A DNA stretch of 64,000 nt, taken from Pseudomonas sp. Bout1. Lineage in GTDB: Bacteria > Pseudomonadota > Gammaproteobacteria > Pseudomonadales > Pseudomonadaceae. Below, in pieces: positions 62,742-64,000 of the stretch; the stretch's first letter is position 1; each line of letters opens with the position of its first letter. The translations under genes were made by a program, and so were the position numbers. The DNA lies in the NCBI RefSeq assembly GCF_034314165.1, contig NZ_JAVIWK010000001.1, positions 6,339,001 to 6,403,000 on the forward strand. The letters are read 5' to 3'. A model generated the notes under the pieces. The model saw only the letters and a list, made by a program, of their open reading frames with translations. It had not been told where the DNA came from and made no database searches.

Positions 62742-63536
62742 ATGCGTATCGCCTTGTATCAATGCCCGCCGCTGCCGCTGGACGTGGCGGGCAACCTCAA
62801 GCGTCTGCATCAGTTGGCGCAAGAGGCCAACGACGCCGACCTGCTGGTGCTGCCGGAGATGTTTCTCACCGGCTATAACATCGGCGTGGAGGCGGTCGGC
62901 GCCCTGGCGGAAGCTCAGGACGGCCCGTCAGCGCAGTCCATCGCCGCGCTGGCGAAAAACTCGGGTGTGGCAATTCTGTATGGCTACCCGGAACGCGGCG
63001 CAGACGGCCAGATCTACAACGCCGTGCAGTTGATCGACGCGAACGGCCAACGCCTGTGCAACTACCGCAAGACGCACCTGTTTGGCGATCTCGACAACTC
63101 GATGTTCAGCCCCGGAGACGATGATTTTCCGCTGGTGGAATTGAACGGCTGGAAGCTGGGTTTCCTGATTTGCTATGACCTGGAGTTCCCGGAGAACACC
63201 CGGCGCCTGGCGCTGGCTGGCGCAGAGTTGATCCTGGTGCCGACCGCCAATATGGTGCCGTTCGACTTCGTCGCCGATGTGACCGTGCGGGCGCGGGCGT
63301 TCGAAAACCAGTGTTATGTGGCGTACGCCAACTACTGCGGGCGCGAAGGCGAGATCGAGTATTGCGGGCAAAGCAGCATCGCGGCGCCGGATGGCCAGCG
63401 GATCGCCCAGGCCGGGCTCGATGAGGCGTTGATTGTCGGCACACTCGACCGGCAGTTGATGCTCGACTCACGCGCGGCCAATCGCTACCTGCTGGACCGT
63501 CGTCCCGAGCTTTATGGTGCGCTGCACAAGCACTGA
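62742..63536 (+). CDS. davA: 5-aminopentanamidase (delta-aminovaleramidase)
   Basis: A 264-residue nitrilase-superfamily amidase hydrolysing 5-aminovaleramide to 5-aminovalerate. Catalytic triad: Glu39 in LVLPEMFLTGYN, Lys in NYRKTHLFGD and Cys in LICYDLEFPE. AGGAG lies six bases before the ATG at 62742; the frame opens at 62691 inside davB. With davB it makes 5-aminovalerate, a presumed substrate of the agt importer in this window. Confidence 0.94.
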   Translation: MRIALYQCPPLPLDVAGNLKRLHQLAQEANDADLLVLPEMFLTGYNIGVEAVGALAEAQDGPSAQSIAALAKNSGVAILYGYPERGADGQIYNAVQLIDANGQRLCNYRKTHLFGDLDNSMFSPGDDDFPLVELNGWKLGFLICYDLEFPENTRRLALAGAELILVPTANMVPFDFVADVTVRARAFENQCYVAYANYCGREGEIEYCGQSSIAAPDGQRIAQAGLDEALIVGTLDRQLMLDSRAANRYLLDRRPELYGALHKH

Positions 63537-63587
63537 TCCCGGCTGCTTTGCGCTAGCATAGGCACTTCCTACGTTTCGGAAGTGCTC

Positions 63588-64000
63588 ATGCCTGCGCCGG
63601 CCCACCCTCATCACCTTCAATTGACCCTGGCCAGCGGCCTGCGGGTTTCCTTGCATCATGCACCGCGTTTGAAGCGCTGCGCGGCAGCCTTGCGCGTTGC
63701 GGCGGGCAGCCACGATGTGCCCTTGGCGTGGCCGGGACTGGCGCATTTCCTTGAGCATCTGTTGTTCCTGGGCACCGAGCGTTTTCCTGCAAGCGAAGGG
63801 CTGATGGCCTACGTGCAGCGCCAGGGTGGTCAGGTCAATGCCAGCACTCGCGAACGCACAACCGAGTTTTTCTTTGAAGTGCCTGTTTCGGCATTTGACG
63901 CAGGGTTGGAGCGCTTGGGGGATATGCTCGCCCATCCGCGCCTGGCCTTGGAAGACCAATTGCGTGAGCGTGAAGTGTTGCACGCGGAGTTTATCGCCTG
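63588..64000 (+). CDS. pqqF: PQQ biosynthesis protease PqqF, 5' part (continues past window)
   Basis: M16 (pitrilysin) zinc protease; the first 137 residues are present. The inverted zinc motif is HFLEHLLFLGTERFPASEG (HxxEH), followed by GGQVNASTRERTTEFFFEVP. In Pseudomonas PqqF sits upstream of pqqABCDE and trims the PqqA peptide; position next to davA agrees with the P. putida order as I recall it. An M16 protease of another role is the alternative, since the pqq genes lie outside the window. Confidence 0.8.
   Translation, partial: MPAPAHPHHLQLTLASGLRVSLHHAPRLKRCAAALRVAAGSHDVPLAWPGLAHFLEHLLFLGTERFPASEGLMAYVQRQGGQVNASTRERTTEFFFEVPVSAFDAGLERLGDMLAHPRLALEDQLREREVLHAEFIA

Overview
This is a chromosomal segment from a Pseudomonas of the P. 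fluorescens group (GC-rich). It carries vfr, the rpsU-dnaG-rpoD block, the EstA autotransporter, an agt-type transporter with its two-component system, and davBA next to pqqF. Gene order largely matches what I remember of P. aeruginosa and P. putida around rpoD, trpE and trpGDC; I could not check this against databases.

Layout. 1-5.7 kb: argC (cut by the left edge), hemJ, a nitronate monooxygenase, a DUF805 membrane protein, an SDR, a HIT protein and coq7. 5.3-9.8 kb: OsmC-like protein, vfr, then trpGDC on the minus strand with a lipoate-ligase-like gene coupled to trpC. 9.8-15.3 kb: a 28-residue Trp-rich leader ORF upstream of trpG, estA, then trpE, gph and rpe on the minus strand. 15.4-24.5 kb, all minus: an iron-dependent alcohol dehydrogenase, a four-gene ABC importer of the 4-aminobutyrate/5-aminovalerate (agt) type, and its likely sensor kinase and regulator. 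24.5-35.8 kb: envelope and maintenance genes (DUF3530, djlA, murU-amgK, lptD-surA-pdxA-rsmA-apaG-apaH-glpE). 36-41 kb: the stress block prkA-yeaH-spoVR. 41-49.6 kb: cca, folK-folB, plsY, tsaD and rpsU-dnaG-rpoD. 49.6-53.5 kb: an RmcA-like GGDEF/EAL sensor and a tRNA with anticodon CAT. 53.6-60.4 kb: accessory metabolism (cupin; LysR/VOC/amidase; PQQ-dependent membrane dehydrogenase; orphan sugar-type binding protein). 60.4-64 kb: Lrp-type regulator, davBA (lysine to 5-aminovalerate) and the start of pqqF.

Connections. The importer at 16.7-21.2 kb probably takes up 5-aminovalerate/GABA, and davBA makes 5-aminovalerate from lysine. The PQQ-dependent dehydrogenase and pqqF are a cofactor user and a cofactor biosynthesis gene in one region. 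The trp genes are split into trpE and trpGDC. Each block is preceded by the same Trp-codon-rich leader coding sequence: free-standing before trpG, but fused in frame as the C terminus of Gph before trpE.

Non-coding structure. There are five REPIN-like inverted repeats built on the TGTGGGAGC core, one of them between the binding-protein and permease genes of the importer. Intrinsic terminators follow coq7, rpoD, the tRNA, the LysR gene and spoVR. The spoVR terminator hairpin contains the cca ribosome binding site. Several palindromes sit in regulatory intervals. I see no CRISPR array, prophage, transposase or rRNA.
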